The notes under the pieces are model-generated. The model was given only the letters and a program-made list of their open reading frames with translations, made no database searches and was not told the origin of the DNA. Shown piece by piece: positions 24,501 through 33,353 of a DNA stretch of 64,000 nucleotides. Position 1 is the first letter of the stretch. Every line of letters starts with the position of its first letter. Made by a program: the position numbers and the translations under genes. The stretch is from Salipiger sp. H15 (GTDB lineage: Bacteria > Pseudomonadota > Alphaproteobacteria > Rhodobacterales > Rhodobacteraceae): positions 533,501 through 597,500 of the forward strand of contig NZ_CP123385.1 of the NCBI RefSeq assembly GCF_040409955.1, given 5' to 3'.

Positions 24501-25025
24501 ATGATCACAACAGCAAGCCCACGAGGACTGTCTCGGCGCCAGCTCCTGTCCCGGGCCAGCGCGGCCGGGGCGTCCTTCGTCGTCGGAGCCGGCTTCATGG
24601 CAGCCCCGAACGCTGCCTGGGCAATCGAGACCGCGAACCTCGACGCGCGGGTCTTCGCGACGCTCGTGCAGATGGCGCGCGACATCTACCCCCACGACCG
24701 CATCCCCGACGAGAACTACGTGATCGCCGTGAAGGGCTACGACACGCCCGAGGCGGCCCCCGGCATCGCCGCCGGGATCGCGCTGCTCGACGCCGCCGCG
24801 GGCGGCCGGGGCTTTGCCAGCTACCTCGACACCGGCTGGGAGCGCGACCGCGTCGACATCCTGCGCGGCATGGAGGAGAGCGCCTTCTTCCAGCAGGTGC
24901 GCGGCGGGCTGGTCACCGGCCTCTACAACCAGAAGGCCGTCTGGCCGCTCTTCGGCTACGAGGGCGAAAGCTACTCGAAGGGCGGCTACATCGAGCGCGG
25001 CTTCGACGACATCGCGTGGCTCTGA
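24501..25025 (+). CDS. gluconate 2-dehydrogenase subunit 3-like, Tat-exported small subunit
   Basis: 174 residues from ATG 24501 after GGAGGAG. A twin-arginine signal (SRRQLLSRASAAGASFVVGA, cleavage near AWA-IE) precedes a domain of the gluconate dehydrogenase small-subunit family (ARDIYPHDRIPDENYVIAVK). The small subunit escorts the cofactor-loaded flavoprotein through the Tat system. It is 16 bases upstream of the GMC gene, with which it forms a unit. Confidence 0.87.
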   Translation: MITTASPRGLSRRQLLSRASAAGASFVVGAGFMAAPNAAWAIETANLDARVFATLVQMARDIYPHDRIPDENYVIAVKGYDTPEAAPGIAAGIALLDAAAGGRGFASYLDTGWERDRVDILRGMEESAFFQQVRGGLVTGLYNQKAVWPLFGYEGESYSKGGYIERGFDDIAWL

Positions 25026-25041
25026 AGGGGGAGGAACGATC

Positions 25042-26613
25042 ATGGCTGCACCTTTCGACATGAACGACGACAGCGTCGTCGTGATCATCGGCACCGGCGC
25101 CGGAGGCGGCGTCCTGGCCAACGAGCTCGCGCAGAAGGGCGTGAGCGTCGTGGCTCTGGAAGCGGGCGGGCGCTACCTGCCCGAGGATTACATCAACGAC
25201 GAGTGGGACAGCTTCGGCCAGCTCTCCTGGACCGACCCGCGCACCACCTCGGGCAACTGGCGCGTGGCGAAGGACTTCTCGGGCCTGCCCGCCTGGATCG
25301 TCAAGGCGGTGGGCGGCACCTCGATCCACTGGGCCGGGGCCTCGCTGCGCTTCCAGGAGCACGAGTGGAAGGCCAAGGCCACCTATGGTGACGTGCAGGG
25401 CGCGAACCTGCTCGACTGGCCGCTCGACCATGCCGAGATGGCGCCCTGGTACGACAAGGCCGAGGACAAGCTCAAGGTCACCCGCACCGGCGGGCGTGCC
25501 GGGCTGCCGGGCAACAACAACTTCAAGGTGCTCGAGGCCGGCGCCAAGGCGCTTGGCTACACCGAGGTCCACACCGGCAACATGGCGATCAACTCGGCCG
25601 ACTACGACGACCGCATGCCCTGCCAGCAGACCGGCTTCTGCTTCCAGGGCTGCAAGTGGGGCGCCAAGTGGTCCGCCGCCTACACCGACATCCCGCGCGG
25701 CGAGGCGACCGGCAACCTCGAGGTGCGCGACCATGCCCATGCCGCGCGCATCCTGCACGACGACAGCGGCAAGGTGACCGGGGTCGAGTATTACGACAAG
25801 GACGGTGCGCTGCAGATGCAGAAGGCGCGCGTCGTCTGCGTCGCGGGCAACTCCTTCGAGAGCCCGCGCCTGCTGCTCAACTCGGCCTCGGCGATGTTCC
25901 CGGACGGGCTGGCCAACAGTTCGGGCCAGGTCGGGCGCAACTACATGCGGCACACCACCGGCTCGGTCTACGCGACCTTCGACAAGCCGGTGCGCATGTG
26001 GCGCGGCACGACCATGGCGGGCATCGTGCGCGACGAGGCGCGGCACGACCCCTCGCGCGGCTTCGTCGGCGGCTACGAGCTCGAGACGCTGAGCCTCGGG
26101 CTGCCGTTCATGGCGGCCTTCCTCGACCCCGGCTCCTGGGGGCGCGAGTTCACCACGGCGCTCGATTCCTACGAGAACATGGCCGGGATGTGGATCGTCG
26201 GCGAGGACATGCCGCAGGAGACCAACCGCGTGACGCTCAACCACGGCGTCAAGGATGCCTTCGGCCTGCCGGTGGTGGACGTGCATTTCGACGACCACCC
26301 CAACGACATCGCCATGCGCAACCACGCCTACGCGCAGGGGCGGGCGATCTACGAGGCGGTGGGCGCCACACGCACCCTGCCGACGCCGCCCTACCCCTCG
26401 ACCCACAACCTCGGCACCAACCGCATGTCCGAGAACCCGCGCGACGGGGTGGTGAACCGCTGGGGTCAGACGCACGACATCGCCAACCTCTTCGTCTCGG
26501 ACGGCTCGCAGTTCACCACCGGCGCGGCGGAGAATCCGACGCTGACCATCGTGGCGCTGGCGATCCGGCAGGCGGACCATATCTCCGGCGAGCTCTCGCG
26601 CGGCAACCTCTGA
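25042..26613 (+). CDS. GMC-family flavoprotein dehydrogenase, gluconate/sorbose dehydrogenase-like large subunit
   Basis: 523 residues from MAAPFDMNDDS, with GGGGGAGG upstream. The FAD dinucleotide fold is VVIIGTGAGGGVLANELAQK (residues ~12-32). VKAVGGTSIHWAGASLRFQE follows, and the C-terminal block STHNLGTNRM...SDGSQFTTGAAENPTLTIV holds the catalytic His/Asn pair and FAD contacts. Without its own signal it would travel with the small subunit to the periplasm and oxidise a sugar or polyol. The cytochrome c subunit that completes the gluconate dehydrogenase complex is not next to it. Confidence 0.9.
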   Translation: MAAPFDMNDDSVVVIIGTGAGGGVLANELAQKGVSVVALEAGGRYLPEDYINDEWDSFGQLSWTDPRTTSGNWRVAKDFSGLPAWIVKAVGGTSIHWAGASLRFQEHEWKAKATYGDVQGANLLDWPLDHAEMAPWYDKAEDKLKVTRTGGRAGLPGNNNFKVLEAGAKALGYTEVHTGNMAINSADYDDRMPCQQTGFCFQGCKWGAKWSAAYTDIPRGEATGNLEVRDHAHAARILHDDSGKVTGVEYYDKDGALQMQKARVVCVAGNSFESPRLLLNSASAMFPDGLANSSGQVGRNYMRHTTGSVYATFDKPVRMWRGTTMAGIVRDEARHDPSRGFVGGYELETLSLGLPFMAAFLDPGSWGREFTTALDSYENMAGMWIVGEDMPQETNRVTLNHGVKDAFGLPVVDVHFDDHPNDIAMRNHAYAQGRAIYEAVGATRTLPTPPYPSTHNLGTNRMSENPRDGVVNRWGQTHDIANLFVSDGSQFTTGAAENPTLTIVALAIRQADHISGELSRGNL

Positions 26614-26673
26614 ACCCCGACACGCGCCGCTCCCCGCGGCGCGTGCCGTCCGGCTGCGATCCGGGAATTTGTG

Positions 26674-26703
26674 TTGTCCGATCGGTAATTTTGGCCTTAT
26701 AGG
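26674..26703 (+). promoter_or_regulatory. sigma-70-type promoter of the binding-protein-like gene
   Basis: TTGTCC (26674-26679) and TATAGG (26698-26703) are separated by 18 bases in an AT-rich stretch, 28 bases upstream of the ATG at 26732. A good visual match, not tested. Confidence 0.45.
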
Positions 26704-26731
26704 TACAAAAAACCACAAACGGACACATCCC

Positions 26732-27433
26732 ATGTCACCTGACCAAGCTCCCCTTCGCGTTGCGCTGAACCACGGCAACTTCGTCCTTGTCGGCCGCGAC
26801 GATGCCGGCCGGCCGAAGGGCATCAGCGTCGATCTGGCGCAGGCCTACGCGGCGGCCCGCGGACGCGAGATCGTCTTCGTGGAGTATGAGCGCGCCGTCG
26901 ACGTCTCCTCCTCCGCCACCGACGACGAATGGGACATCTGCTTCCTCGCGGTCGACCCCGAGCGCGCCATGACGATCGCCTTCACCGAGCCCTACGTCCG
27001 GATTGAGGGCAACTATCTCGCGGGACCGGACTGCGACGCCCCCGATGCCGGTGCGCTGGTCGCCTCCGGGCTGCCGGTCGGCTCCGTGCGGGGCAGTGCC
27101 TATTCGCTGACGCTGCAGCGCAAGCCAGGCGCGGAGGTCTTGAAGCTCTATGAAACCCTGCAATTGGCGCTCCAGGCGCTCGACCGGGGCGAGGTCCGCG
27201 CGGCGGCCGGCATCCGCCAGGCGATGGAGCACGAGGGGGGCAAGCGCCCCGGAAGCCGCGTGCTGACCCCGCCGTTCATGGAAATCCGCCAGGCCATGGC
27301 GATGCCGCAGGGGCGGCCCGAGGCCTCTGCCGACCTTCAGGCCTTCCTGACCGAGGCGCTGCGGGATGGCACGGTCGGCGACATTCTCGAGCGGCACGGC
27401 GTGTCGCGCGACTGCGCGATCGTTCCCGCGTAA
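26732..27433 (+). CDS. solute-binding-protein family 3-like protein without signal peptide
   Basis: 233 residues. The pattern is an amino-acid-type periplasmic binding protein: PLRVALNHGNFVLVG, DLAQAYAAARGREIVFVEYE, WDICFLAVDPERAMTIAFTE and VGSVRGSAYSLTLQRKPGAE. It starts directly at the first beta strand with no hydrophobic leader, and there is no usable upstream start that adds one. It has its own promoter and no transporter genes beside it, so it is probably cytoplasmic, a ligand sensor or an enzyme such as a cyclohexadienyl-dehydratase relative. The role is unknown. Confidence 0.8.
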   Translation: MSPDQAPLRVALNHGNFVLVGRDDAGRPKGISVDLAQAYAAARGREIVFVEYERAVDVSSSATDDEWDICFLAVDPERAMTIAFTEPYVRIEGNYLAGPDCDAPDAGALVASGLPVGSVRGSAYSLTLQRKPGAEVLKLYETLQLALQALDRGEVRAAAGIRQAMEHEGGKRPGSRVLTPPFMEIRQAMAMPQGRPEASADLQAFLTEALRDGTVGDILERHGVSRDCAIVPA

Positions 27434-27448
27434 CGCCCGAACACGCGT

Positions 27449-27477
27449 CCGGGCCGGCCTGTCGCAGGTCGGCCCGG
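27449..27477. terminator. hairpin between convergent genes
   Basis: A 13-bp stem (CCGGGCCGGCCTG / CAGGTCGGCCCGG, one wobble) with a three-base loop lies between the binding-protein-like gene and the aconitase gene, which converge here. No T-run, so termination is inferred from position. Confidence 0.5.
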
Positions 27478-27496
27478 CCACGCGCCGCGCGCCGGT

Positions 27497-30106
27497 TCAG
27501 GCCGGGAGGCAGACCTCGCTCCGGCCCAGCTGCTCGGCGAGGATCTTCGGCAGCACGCCCCCCGCCCTCAGCGTCTCGACTTCCTGCTCGGTCTCGACCG
27601 CGACGCGGCCCGCGATCCGGCGGACGAGATCGCCGCGGCTCACCACCACCTCGGTCTCCTGCCGGGGCTGCAGACCGTCCGCCTCGACGCAGAGCGCGAC
27701 CTCGTCGGTCAGCCGCAGCCCGCCCTCGGCGGGGATGAACCCGTCGGTGATCTCGATCGGCAGGATGCCCATGCCGATCAGGTTGGTGCGGTGGATGCGC
27801 TCGAAGCTGCGGGCGATCACCGCGCGCACCCCGAGCAGCGCCGCGCCCTTGGCAGCCCAGTCGCGGCTCGACCCCATGCCGTAGCGCTCGCCGGCGAAGA
27901 TCACCACCGGCGTGCCAGCGGCCTCGAAGCGCTCGGCTGCCTCGTGCAGCGCCAGCACTTCGCCCGCCTCGCTGCGCAGGTGAGCCGGAGGCAGGTCGGG
28001 ATTGAGGTAGTTCACCGCCATGCGGTTGGTGAAGAGCCCGCGCAGCATCACCTCCCAGTTGCCGCGGTAGCTGGCGTAGACGTTGAGGTTCCTCGGATCG
28101 CCGCCGCGCGCGATCAGCCAGCGGCCCGCCGCGCTTTCTGGGTCGATCCAGCCCGCGGGCGAGATGTGGTCGGTGGTCATGTCGTCGCCGAGCACCAGCA
28201 GCGGCCGGGCGGTCAGCGGACCGAGCGCGGTCGTGCTGGCGGCACGGGCGAACTTCGGGCGGCGCAGGTTGCGCGACTCCGGGTCCCACGGGAAGCGCGC
28301 CGTGGACGGGGCCCCGAGCGCCGCCCAGTCGTGGTTGTCGAGTGCGGCGCGGAAGTCGGCCTGCACATCTTCGGCGCGGAAGGCGCGCGCCATGGCGGCC
28401 TCGATCTCCTCGGCGCGGGGCCAGAGGTCCGACAGGTAGACCGGCGCGCCCGATGCGTCATGGCCGAGCGGATCGCGCGTGATGTCGGCGCGCACATGGC
28501 CCAGCAACGCGAAGGCCACCACCATCGGCGGCGAGGCAAGGAAGCCGAGGTCGAGCTTGGCATGCACCCGGCCCGGGAAGTTGCGGTTGCCCGAGAGCAC
28601 CGCCGCCACAGCCTTGCCCTCGGCCAGCGCGTCCTCCACCGCCTCGGGCAGCGGGCCGGAATTGCCGATGCAGGTGGTGCAGCCGAAGCCGACGATGCCG
28701 AAGCCGACCGCCTCGAGCCCCTCAAGCAGCCCGGCGCGTGCCAGGTAGCTGGCGGCCGAGGGCGATCCGGGGGCGAGCGAGGTCTTGACCCAGGGCGCGG
28801 GGGCAAGGCCGCGCGCCCGCGCCTTGCCGGCCAGCAGGCCCGCCGCGATCAGCAGGCGCGGGTCCGAGGTATTGGTGCAGCTGGTGATCGCGGCGACGCC
28901 GATGCCGCCGTCGGGCAGTGCTTCGGGCCGCGCGGCGAGGACCGGCAGGGCGCGGCCGATCGCTCCCTCCACCGCCTCCCGCGCGGCGCGGGCGGGCAAG
29001 CTGTCCTGCGGGCGGCGCGGCCCGGCCAGCGTCGGCTCGAGCGTGCCCAAATCGAGCGCGATCTGCCGGTCGAACGAGGGCGTGGCATCGGGGTCGAACC
29101 ACAGGCCCATGGCGCGGAAGGCCGGTTCAATCGCCGAGGTCAGCGCCTCGGGGCGGCCGGTGCGGACAAGGTAGGCGACCGAGTTGCAGTCCGCCGGGAA
29201 GAAGCCGGTGGTGGCGCCGTACTCGGGCGCCATGTTCGCAATCACCGCGCGGTCGTCGGCGGTGAGCGCCTGCACCCCCGGCCCGAAGAATTCCACATAG
29301 GCCCCGGTGACGTCGAGAACCCGCAGCCGGTGCGTCAGCTCGAGCGCGAGGTCGGTCGAGGTGACGCCATCCGGCAGCCTCCCTTCGAGCCGCACGCCGA
29401 CCACCTCGGGCATGGCGAGCGAGACCGTCTGGCCGAACATCACGCTCTCCGCCTCGAGCCCGCCGATGCCCCAGCCGAGCACGCCGATGCCATTGATCAT
29501 CGGCGTGTGGCTGTCGGTGCCGAGCATCATGTCGGGATGGGCGCGCCCGTCCGCGCCGGTCTCGAGCAGGCTCGCGTATTGTTCAAGGTTGAGCGTGTGC
29601 ATGATGCCGGTGCCCGGCGGGTTGACGTGCACCGTCTCCATCACCTCGGAGGCCCATTTCATGAAGCTGTAGCGCTCGGCGTTGCGGGCGATCTCGTTGC
29701 GCAGGTTGACCTCCGGCGCCCCGGCGCGGGCAAAGACATCCACCGCCAGCGAGTGATCGACCGACACCTCGACCGGCAGCGAGGGTGCGAGCACCGAAGG
29801 ATCCGCCCCCGCCTCGGCCAGCGCGTCGCGCAGCCCCGCGATGTCCGCGAGCGCCGGGGTGCAGGTGGTGTCGTGCATCAGGAGGCGGTTCGGCCGGAAC
29901 ATGAGTTCGAACCCGGTGTCCTCGCCGCGCAGCTTCCGCTCGAGCGCGCGGCGCAGTTCCTCCGCGTCGCCGCCGCAGCGCAGGTGGTTCTCGGCCAGCA
30001 GCCGCAGAACGTGCGGCAGCCGGTCGATAAGGCCGGCAAGGATCGCGGGCAGATCGGTCACAACCAGCGTCGCGCCGGGGATCTGGACAGAGCGGGAGGG
30101 CACCAT
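27497..30106 (-). CDS. aconitase-family hydratase attached to the tricarboxylate transporter
   Basis: 869 residues from MVPSRSVQIPG at 30106 (AAGGA seven bases upstream). All three iron-sulfur cysteines are present: SCTNTSDP and, further on, GFGCTTCIGNSGPL. Active-site blocks GTDSHTPMINGIGVLGWGIG, GDDMTTDHISPAG and GERYGMGSSRDWAAKG are intact. It is somewhat shorter and more divergent than the main alphaproteobacterial AcnA (~890-930), so it is likely a second, substrate-dedicated aconitase or AcnD-like relative. It follows tctA on the same strand, so it should convert an imported tricarboxylate (citrate, isocitrate or a methylated analogue). Confidence 0.9.
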   Translation of the reverse strand: MVPSRSVQIPGATLVVTDLPAILAGLIDRLPHVLRLLAENHLRCGGDAEELRRALERKLRGEDTGFELMFRPNRLLMHDTTCTPALADIAGLRDALAEAGADPSVLAPSLPVEVSVDHSLAVDVFARAGAPEVNLRNEIARNAERYSFMKWASEVMETVHVNPPGTGIMHTLNLEQYASLLETGADGRAHPDMMLGTDSHTPMINGIGVLGWGIGGLEAESVMFGQTVSLAMPEVVGVRLEGRLPDGVTSTDLALELTHRLRVLDVTGAYVEFFGPGVQALTADDRAVIANMAPEYGATTGFFPADCNSVAYLVRTGRPEALTSAIEPAFRAMGLWFDPDATPSFDRQIALDLGTLEPTLAGPRRPQDSLPARAAREAVEGAIGRALPVLAARPEALPDGGIGVAAITSCTNTSDPRLLIAAGLLAGKARARGLAPAPWVKTSLAPGSPSAASYLARAGLLEGLEAVGFGIVGFGCTTCIGNSGPLPEAVEDALAEGKAVAAVLSGNRNFPGRVHAKLDLGFLASPPMVVAFALLGHVRADITRDPLGHDASGAPVYLSDLWPRAEEIEAAMARAFRAEDVQADFRAALDNHDWAALGAPSTARFPWDPESRNLRRPKFARAASTTALGPLTARPLLVLGDDMTTDHISPAGWIDPESAAGRWLIARGGDPRNLNVYASYRGNWEVMLRGLFTNRMAVNYLNPDLPPAHLRSEAGEVLALHEAAERFEAAGTPVVIFAGERYGMGSSRDWAAKGAALLGVRAVIARSFERIHRTNLIGMGILPIEITDGFIPAEGGLRLTDEVALCVEADGLQPRQETEVVVSRGDLVRRIAGRVAVETEQEVETLRAGGVLPKILAEQLGRSEVCLPA

Positions 30107-30175
30107 GTCGGGGTCCTTGGATTGGGTCCGGCCAGGCGCCGGTCGTTGAACTTGCCCGGCACCGTCGCCGGGAGG

Positions 30176-30199
30176 CACGGGGCGCCGCAGCGCCCCGTG
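30176..30199. other. intercistronic hairpin between tctA and the aconitase gene
   Basis: CACGGGGCGC-CGCA-GCGCCCCGTG, a perfect 10-bp stem, lies in the 104-base gap between two codirectional genes. No T-run follows in the leftward direction. It may attenuate transcription or stabilise the upstream mRNA, as is common for transporter/enzyme joints. Confidence 0.45.
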
Positions 30200-30210
30200 G
30201 TGGTGGCGGG

Positions 30211-31749
30211 TCAGTCGCCGACAGCGATCTCGTCGCTTTCTTCGGCGATCGCCTTCTTCACCTTGCGGCCGAAGATCATCGGCGCGACGAAGCCGAGGAT
30301 GGCCAGCGCCCAGAGGGTTATCGAGAGCGGGCTGCCGACGAGGGTCAGCCAGTCCCCGTCCGAGAGCGTCATGGCGCGGCGCAGGTTCACCTCCATCTCG
30401 TTGCCGAGCAGGATCCCGAGGATGACCGGCACCAGCGGGATGTCGAGCTTGCGGAAGAGCCAGCCGACGACGCCGAAGATCACCATCAGGATCAGGTCGA
30501 AGGACGAGCCCGAGATGCCGTAGATCCCGACGAAGCTGACCATCGCCACCAGCGGCATCAGGATGTGCACCGGCACCAGCAGCACGCGGCTGAAGAGGCC
30601 CACGAGCGGGATGTTGAGGATCAGCAGCATGACGTTGGCGATGAAGAGCGCCGCGATCAGCCCCCAGACCACGTCGGGGTTCTGCGCGAAGAGCAGCGGG
30701 CCGGGCGTGATGTTGAGCGAGAGCAGCACCGCCAGCAGCACCGCCGTGGTGCCCGAGCCCGGCACGCCGAGCGCCAGCATCGGCACGAGCGCGCCACCGG
30801 CAGCGGCGTTGTTGCCGACCTCGGGCGCCGCGACGCCGCGCGGGTCGCCCTTGCCGAAGGTCTTGCCGGTCGGATCGACGATCTGCTTCTCGACCGAGTA
30901 GGACAGGAACGAGCCCAGCGAGGCCCCTGCCCCGGGCAGCACACCGGCGAGGAAGCCGATCACCGTGCTCCGCCCGAAGGTCGGGATGCAGTTGCGGATC
31001 ATGCTCCAGGGCGCGAGGACCCGGCCGACCGAGGTGATGGTCTGGTTCTTCTGGTCCTCACTGCCCCGATGCTCGAGGAAGACGAAGACCTCGGAGAGCG
31101 CGAAGAGCCCGACGATGGCGATCAGGAAGTCGATGCCGTCGAAGAGATGCACCTCGCCGAAGGTGAAGCGCTGCACGCCGGTCTGGGTGTCGACGCCGAT
31201 CATCGCGATGGCAAGGCCGACTGCGGCGGCAAAGGCGGCCTTGGCCTGGTTGGTCGACGAGATGCCGCCGAGCGTCGCGAAGGCGATGGTGAAGAGTGCG
31301 AAGTACTCGGCCGGGCCGAAGAGCAGCGCGATCTTGACGAGCTGTGGCGCCAGCAGCGCCAGCCCGATGGTCGCGAAGATCGCCCCGATGAACGACGCGA
31401 TGCCCGAGAGCGACAGCGCCTCTCCGGCCATGCCCTTGCGCGCCATCGGGTAGCCGTCGAGGCAGGTCATCATCGCCGGCTCGTCGCCGGGGATGTTGAG
31501 CAGGATCGAGCTGATCCGCCCGCCGTACATGGCGCCGTAGTAGACCGAGGTCATCAGGATGAGCGACGGCAGCGGCCCGAGCCCGATCGAGAAGGCGATG
31601 GGGATGAGGATCGCGACGCCGTTCGCCGGCCCGAGACCGGGCAGCGCGCCCATCATCGTGCCGAGGAAGGCACCGATGAGGGCGATCCCGAGGTTGGAGA
31701 AGGTGAGCGCGGCGTCAAAGCCGACGCCGAGAGACGACAGGAGTTCCAT
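30211..31749 (-). CDS. tctA: tripartite tricarboxylate transporter large permease TctA
   Basis: 512 residues, about twelve hydrophobic segments. The TctA signatures are present: the N-terminal GTMMGALPGLGPANGVAILI and the internal repeat GFLAGVLPGAGASLGSFLSY, both containing the substrate-lining GxLPGxG motif. Also ISSILLNIPGDEPAMMTCLD. It works with TctB in the inner membrane, energised by the ion gradient, with TctC delivering substrate. It starts nine bases after tctB. Confidence 0.95.
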   Translation of the reverse strand: MELLSSLGVGFDAALTFSNLGIALIGAFLGTMMGALPGLGPANGVAILIPIAFSIGLGPLPSLILMTSVYYGAMYGGRISSILLNIPGDEPAMMTCLDGYPMARKGMAGEALSLSGIASFIGAIFATIGLALLAPQLVKIALLFGPAEYFALFTIAFATLGGISSTNQAKAAFAAAVGLAIAMIGVDTQTGVQRFTFGEVHLFDGIDFLIAIVGLFALSEVFVFLEHRGSEDQKNQTITSVGRVLAPWSMIRNCIPTFGRSTVIGFLAGVLPGAGASLGSFLSYSVEKQIVDPTGKTFGKGDPRGVAAPEVGNNAAAGGALVPMLALGVPGSGTTAVLLAVLLSLNITPGPLLFAQNPDVVWGLIAALFIANVMLLILNIPLVGLFSRVLLVPVHILMPLVAMVSFVGIYGISGSSFDLILMVIFGVVGWLFRKLDIPLVPVILGILLGNEMEVNLRRAMTLSDGDWLTLVGSPLSITLWALAILGFVAPMIFGRKVKKAIAEESDEIAVGD

Positions 31750-31758
31750 GTGCTGACC

Positions 31759-32190
31759 TCAGATGCCGAGCGGACCCACGGCCAGCGAGAGGCCGAGCAC
31801 GAGTTTGAAGACGACCCAGATCCCGACCGAAAGGCCGATGCCGGTCAGCACCGCGCCGAGCGGGCGCCCGCCGAGCCGCCAGCTCATGTAGCCGGAAGCG
31901 AGCGCGGTGCAGATCAGGAAGCCGAGCTTGGGCAGCAGGATCGCGTAGAGCAGGCAGACCGCGATCGCAAAGCCGATCTCGGCCAGCCGGTTGAGCGGCG
32001 GCCAGACCGGGTCGGGATCGGGCCGCAGGAGGAACCAGACCGAGCAGATCGCGATGATCACGCCGATGATGATGGGGAAGGTCGCGGGGCCGACGACATC
32101 GGCCATGAAGCTTTCGGGAATGATCGTGGCGGCCCAGATGTAGAAGGCGGCAAGGGCAAGCCCGATCCCCCCCATGATGCGATCGCTCAT
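31759..32190 (-). CDS. tctB: tripartite tricarboxylate transporter small permease TctB
   Basis: 143 residues with four predicted membrane helices (about 8-25, 38-58, 78-98 and 112-138), the TctB layout. The pattern VVGPATFPIIIGVIIAICSV near the second helix is typical. Encoded between tctC (54-base gap) and tctA (nine-base gap) in the standard CBA order. Confidence 0.88.
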   Translation of the reverse strand: MSDRIMGGIGLALAAFYIWAATIIPESFMADVVGPATFPIIIGVIIAICSVWFLLRPDPDPVWPPLNRLAEIGFAIAVCLLYAILLPKLGFLICTALASGYMSWRLGGRPLGAVLTGIGLSVGIWVVFKLVLGLSLAVGPLGI

Positions 32191-32244
32191 GCGGTGTCCT
32201 CTTGTGGTGAGGGGCGGCCGGGGATCGCCCCCCGGCCCGCCGGT

Positions 32245-33216
32245 TTACTGGATGAGACCGATTTCCTTCGAGAGCGCGCGGATCTCGGCGACGTTCTCGT
32301 GCACGAATTTCTCGGCATCTGCGCCGAAGAGGTCGAGCGCCTCGATGCCCTGGTCGGCGCGGATCTTCTGGAACTCCTCCGAGGCAACCATCTGCTGGAT
32401 CGCCTTATTCCAGGCCTCGTAGGCCTCGTCCGAGATGCCCTTGGGCACGTAGAGGCCGCGCCAGTTCGGGCCGGTCACGTCGTAGCCCTGCTCGATGGCG
32501 GTGGGGAACTGGTCGAACTGCTCGAGCCGCTCGGGCGAGAGCACCGCGACGATGCGCATGTCACCCGCCTCGACGAAGCCCCGCACTTCCGAGAAATCGC
32601 CCGAGAAGGCGGTGATCGAGCCGCCCAGAACCTGGGTCATCGCCTCGCCGCCGCCCGAGAAGGCGACGTATTTCACTTGGCGCACGTCCGCGAGTTCGGC
32701 CGCCTTGGCCAGCTTCAGGATCTTCAGGTGGTCATAGCCGCCGACCGCCGAGCCGCCGGCGAAGGAGACCGAGCGCGGGTCCGCCTTCATCATCTCGACC
32801 AGCTCGGGCAGGTCGTCGATCTCGCTGTCGGCAGCCACGGCAATCACGCCGTATTCCGCGCCGAAGGAGGCGAGCCAGCGCACATCATCCTCGTCGGCGT
32901 CGGGGAAGGCCCCCTGCGCGAGCCGGGTGGTGGTGCCGTTCGAGGCCGCGATCAGCAGCTTGTCGTCCTCGTTGCGCTTCGAGACGACGTGGGCATAGGC
33001 CACGCCGCCGCCGCCGCCGGTCATGTTGGTGACCTGCATGGTGCCGTCGATCAGACCCTCGTCGCGCAGGACCTTGGCGACGGTGCGGCAGATGAAGTCC
33101 CAGCCGCCGCCCGGTGCCGCGGGCGCGATGCACTCGGTGTTCGAGGGCTTGTCCTGGGCTGCGACCGGCATGGCGGTGACGGCGGCGAGAACGGCCGCGC
33201 TGAGAATGCGAATCAT
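32245..33216 (-). CDS. tctC: tripartite tricarboxylate transporter substrate-binding protein TctC
   Basis: 323 residues. A short Sec signal (MIRILSAAVLAAVTAMPVAA) precedes the mature protein. The conserved TctC loop CIAPAAPGGGWDFICRTVAK contains the Pro-Gly-Gly segment that binds the substrate carboxylate, and GGSAVGGYDHLKI matches the second binding loop. First gene of the leftward operon tctCBA-aconitase, divergent from the gntR gene. The palindrome at 33277-33299 lies 61 bases upstream of its start. Confidence 0.93.
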   Translation of the reverse strand: MIRILSAAVLAAVTAMPVAAQDKPSNTECIAPAAPGGGWDFICRTVAKVLRDEGLIDGTMQVTNMTGGGGGVAYAHVVSKRNEDDKLLIAASNGTTTRLAQGAFPDADEDDVRWLASFGAEYGVIAVAADSEIDDLPELVEMMKADPRSVSFAGGSAVGGYDHLKILKLAKAAELADVRQVKYVAFSGGGEAMTQVLGGSITAFSGDFSEVRGFVEAGDMRIVAVLSPERLEQFDQFPTAIEQGYDVTGPNWRGLYVPKGISDEAYEAWNKAIQQMVASEEFQKIRADQGIEALDLFGADAEKFVHENVAEIRALSKEIGLIQ

Positions 33217-33276
33217 TGTTGACCTCCCTTGATTGCGAGTCAGGTTTTGGACTTTTGGATTCTAAAATGCAAACTG

Positions 33277-33299
33277 TTTTGGTTTTTACATAACCAAAA
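33277..33299. promoter_or_regulatory. perfect inverted repeat, probable operator of the tct operon
   Basis: TTTTGGTT-TTTACAT-AACCAAAA is an 8-bp perfect inverted repeat with a 7-base spacer, in an AT-rich 137-base gap between tctC and the divergent gntR. Two more TTTTGG half-sites stand at 33245-33250 and 33253-33258. The wide spacing is unlike the compact FCD operators elsewhere in this window and may reflect the unusual two-winged-helix regulator. Confidence 0.55.
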
Positions 33300-33353
33300 G
33301 CCAACTTGCACTTTTCGCGCAATGAGTGTTCATCTGGACCGAGGAGGACCGGG

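Noticed and set aside
27791..33222. Two ~900-codon plus-strand frames opposite the aconitase and tct genes
   Set aside because: Shadow frames: low-complexity composition, no ribosome sites, no recognisable domain, while the minus-strand genes carry complete family motifs.
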